This document shows positions 50,459-51,627 of a stretch of 51,627 nucleotides of DNA, one piece after another. Origin of the DNA: RGIG9041 sp045657265 (lineage in GTDB: Bacteria > Bacillota > Clostridia > Oscillospirales > QAKW01); the NCBI GenBank assembly GCA_045657265.1, contig JAZOSU010000031.1:1-51627 (forward strand), given 5' to 3'. The translations under genes were made by a program, and so were the position numbers. The number at the start of each line of letters is the position of its first letter. Within the stretch, counting starts at the first letter, position 1. The notes beneath the pieces are model-generated. The model was not told where the DNA came from. It ran no database searches and saw nothing but the letters and a program-made list of their open reading frames with translations.

Positions 50459-50893
50459 ATGACCGACAGAGAATTACTGGCGCGGCTTATTCAATGCGAA
50501 GCAGGAGGCGAAGGTCAGGATGGTATGAAAGCTGTAGGCGCAGTTGTGATGAACAGAGTTCACGCTGTTGCAGGAGAATATGCAAGAGTTGGCAGAGGAA
50601 GTATAAGAAATATTATTTTCCAGCCAGGCCAATTTGTCTGTGCAAGTGAAACTGAAAACGGAAGATACAATCCTCAGAACATTTATAATATGAATCCTCA
50701 GCAAGTACATTTTGATATTGCCGATATCGTTATATCCGGTCAAAGACTTCCCGATTTCGGCATGGCACTTTGGTTTTACAATCCGTTTTCTACAACTTGT
50801 AAAAGCACATTCCCCAGCGATGTTGGATATTTCTTCACAAGACTGGGTGAACACTGTTTTTACAACCCAACCGATTTATATTATTTTACATAA
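50459..50893 (+). CDS. cwlJ: CwlJ/SleB-type cortex-lytic cell wall hydrolase
   Basis: From the ATG at 50459 this is a 144-residue protein consisting only of the Hydrolase_2 (SleB/CwlJ) domain. It starts LLARLIQCEAGGEG with the catalytic Glu in CEAGGE near 13-18, continues KAVGAVVMNRVH near 25-36 and ALWFYNP near 106-112. There is no signal peptide or peptidoglycan-binding domain, so it matches CwlJ (about 140 residues) rather than SleB (about 300). CwlJ sits in the spore coat and degrades cortex during germination. The next gene resembles GerQ, which CwlJ needs for localisation in Bacillus, and this pairing supports the assignment. Related small hydrolases with vegetative roles exist, so some doubt remains. 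Confidence 0.82.
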   Translation: MTDRELLARLIQCEAGGEGQDGMKAVGAVVMNRVHAVAGEYARVGRGSIRNIIFQPGQFVCASETENGRYNPQNIYNMNPQQVHFDIADIVISGQRLPDFGMALWFYNPFSTTCKSTFPSDVGYFFTRLGEHCFYNPTDLYYFT

Positions 50894-50907
50894 AGGAGTT
50901 ATATAGT

Positions 50908-51303
50908 ATGGCTGAAATTCCAATGACTTCAAACGGCGGTATGACACCGCCTATGCAAAGGTTACCCTCCGAAACCGATCCAAGTCCGTCAACTTCTAAC
51001 ATAAACGGAAATCAGACTGATCTTGACAATCTTATAGATCAGAACTACAACGGGTCACTTCAACATATGCTGTCTCAAAACGTAGGCAGACGGGTAATTG
51101 TTGATTTTCTTGTAGGCACTTCAAATCTTATACGTAAAGAAGGCATACTGTATCTTGTAGGAATAAGTTATATTGTACTGTTTGACGATAAATCAAACAT
51201 ATATACCGTTTGCAACCTGTATTCAATAGAGTTTGTATCCTTCATACCGAATCTTCCGAACACTACGCAGGTATCAAAAGCAACTACTCTGAAAAGAGTA
51301 TAA
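50908..51303 (+). CDS. gerQ: GerQ-like spore coat protein
   Basis: This 131-residue protein has a disordered, Pro/Ser/Asn-rich first 45 residues and a compact domain at about 46-118: SLQHMLSQNVGRRVIVDF, then GILYLVGISYIVLFDD and YTVCNLYSIEFVSF. This pattern parallels the C-terminal domain of GerQ, with its ENILRLNKGK, AGRDHIILSD and YLDYVTF segments. GerQ is a coat protein required for CwlJ function. An AAAGGAG site precedes the ATG 14 nt after the hydrolase gene. The Lys-rich N-terminus through which Bacillus GerQ is cross-linked is not seen. The call rests on a moderate domain resemblance plus context. Confidence 0.7.
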   Translation: MAEIPMTSNGGMTPPMQRLPSETDPSPSTSNINGNQTDLDNLIDQNYNGSLQHMLSQNVGRRVIVDFLVGTSNLIRKEGILYLVGISYIVLFDDKSNIYTVCNLYSIEFVSFIPNLPNTTQVSKATTLKRV

Positions 51304-51320
51304 AAAAAGAGCACTTTTAT

Positions 51321-51520
51321 GCGTTGTACCCTTAAGGATACAACGCAGCGATATAAATCTCTTACGGGATTTGCGATATACCTATCGGTGCGATATAAGG
51401 CTATGCCTTTCGATATGTCCACGAGATAGGATTTATATCATATCTCGTTTACCGTAAGGTAAACATATCGAATTTTACGAAGTAAGATATATCGAATTGC
51501 GAAGCAATATATCGCGAATT
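51321..51520. repeat. Array of short hairpins separated by complementary CGATAT/ATATCG spacers
   Basis: At least six perfect or near-perfect small hairpins lie in 200 bp. These are GCGTTGTA...TACAACGC (51321-51346), AAATC...GATTT (51355-51372), AAGGC-TAT-GCCTT (51397-51409), CGAGATA...TATCTCG (51422-51447), GTTTACC...GGTAAAC (51447-51464), TTAC-GAA-GTAA (51475-51485) and TTGC-GAA-GCAA (51497-51507). Spacers left of the centre read (G)CGATATA at 51348, 51373, 51390 and 51411; spacers to the right read TATATCG(C) at 51464, 51487 and 51508. Left and right spacers can therefore pair, giving one large branched fold. No protein is encoded. It follows the GerQ-like gene directly. Confidence 0.8.
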
Positions 51521-51561
51521 ACCATTCTCAAAAATTTAATATATTCTCTGTTGAAACAGTA

Positions 51562-51594
51562 AAACGGATGTGTAGAAAATCTACACATCCGTTT
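51562..51594. terminator. Strong hairpin near the right edge, probable terminator
   Basis: AAACGGATGTGTAGA and TCTACACATCCGTTT form a perfect 15-bp stem with a three-base loop. T-rich sequence flanks it on both strands weakly, so the direction is unclear. It may end the spore-gene unit or a gene lying beyond the window. Confidence 0.65.
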
Positions 51595-51627
51595 AATATT
51601 TGTCTTATACCGTAACAAGCAGGGAAA

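Noticed and set aside
51321..51520. CRISPR array
   Set aside because: Repeats are only 6-8 bp, change orientation about the centre, and alternate with self-complementary hairpins. No cas genes are nearby.

Overview
The window reads as the chromosome of a low-GC, Gram-positive Clostridia-type bacterium, probably near the Oscillospirales/Ruminococcaceae. The evidence is a classical division and cell-wall (dcw) cluster, SigA-type promoters (TTGACA-17-TATAAT), AGGAGG ribosome sites with frequent TTG/GTG starts, a GlgC-GlgD-GlgA-GlgP glycogen operon, and a CwlJ/GerQ-like spore germination pair. MurE carries the DNPR motif of meso-diaminopimelate-adding enzymes. No phage, insertion sequence or CRISPR array is visible.

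Layout. Positions 1-115 hold a strong leftward promoter and what looks like an rRNA-operon leader running off the left edge. Positions 139-2490 (minus) encode an LCP cell-wall ligase and a MATE exporter. A tRNA-Ser(GGA) at 2600-2692 is followed by a 40-bp duplication of its 3' end and terminator. Next come a YhcH-type sugar protein, an FGGY kinase, rpsU, and a decayed sugar epimerase. The minus strand from 10096 to 5965 carries carD, ispDF and copA with a fused CopZ-like domain.

From 24827 down to 10428 (minus) there is a very tightly packed set: murD, three M42 aminopeptidases, smc, ftsY, rph, rdgB, yhbY, a nadD-yqeK fusion, rsfS and leuS. Many of these genes overlap by 1-11 nt, which suggests translational coupling. 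rnpB (RNase P RNA) lies on the plus strand at 24954-25292 and faces ftsZ across a shared terminator.

From 39092 down to 25353 (minus) is the dcw cluster: mraZ, rsmH, ftsL, a PASTA penicillin-binding protein, murE, murF, mraY, ftsW, murG, murA, ftsQ and ftsZ. It has a consensus promoter followed by three 11-bp-spaced AAAGTGG-type MraZ boxes. murC, murB, ftsA and sepF are absent from the cluster, and murD has been displaced beyond rnpB.

Positions 39306-49292 concern storage polysaccharide: a minus-strand set (GH13 glycosidase, lipid kinase, WYL regulator) is divergent from glgC-glgD-glgA-glgP, with overlapping promoters between them. The right end holds a badly broken GH39-like glycosidase, the CwlJ/GerQ-like pair, and an unusual array of small hairpins whose spacers are mutually complementary.

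Most of the window is conserved core. The most unusual material is non-coding: the hairpin array (about 51321-51520), the tRNA-Ser-linked repeat (2675-2908), the hairpin over the murA ribosome site, and the internal start for a free CopZ inside copA.
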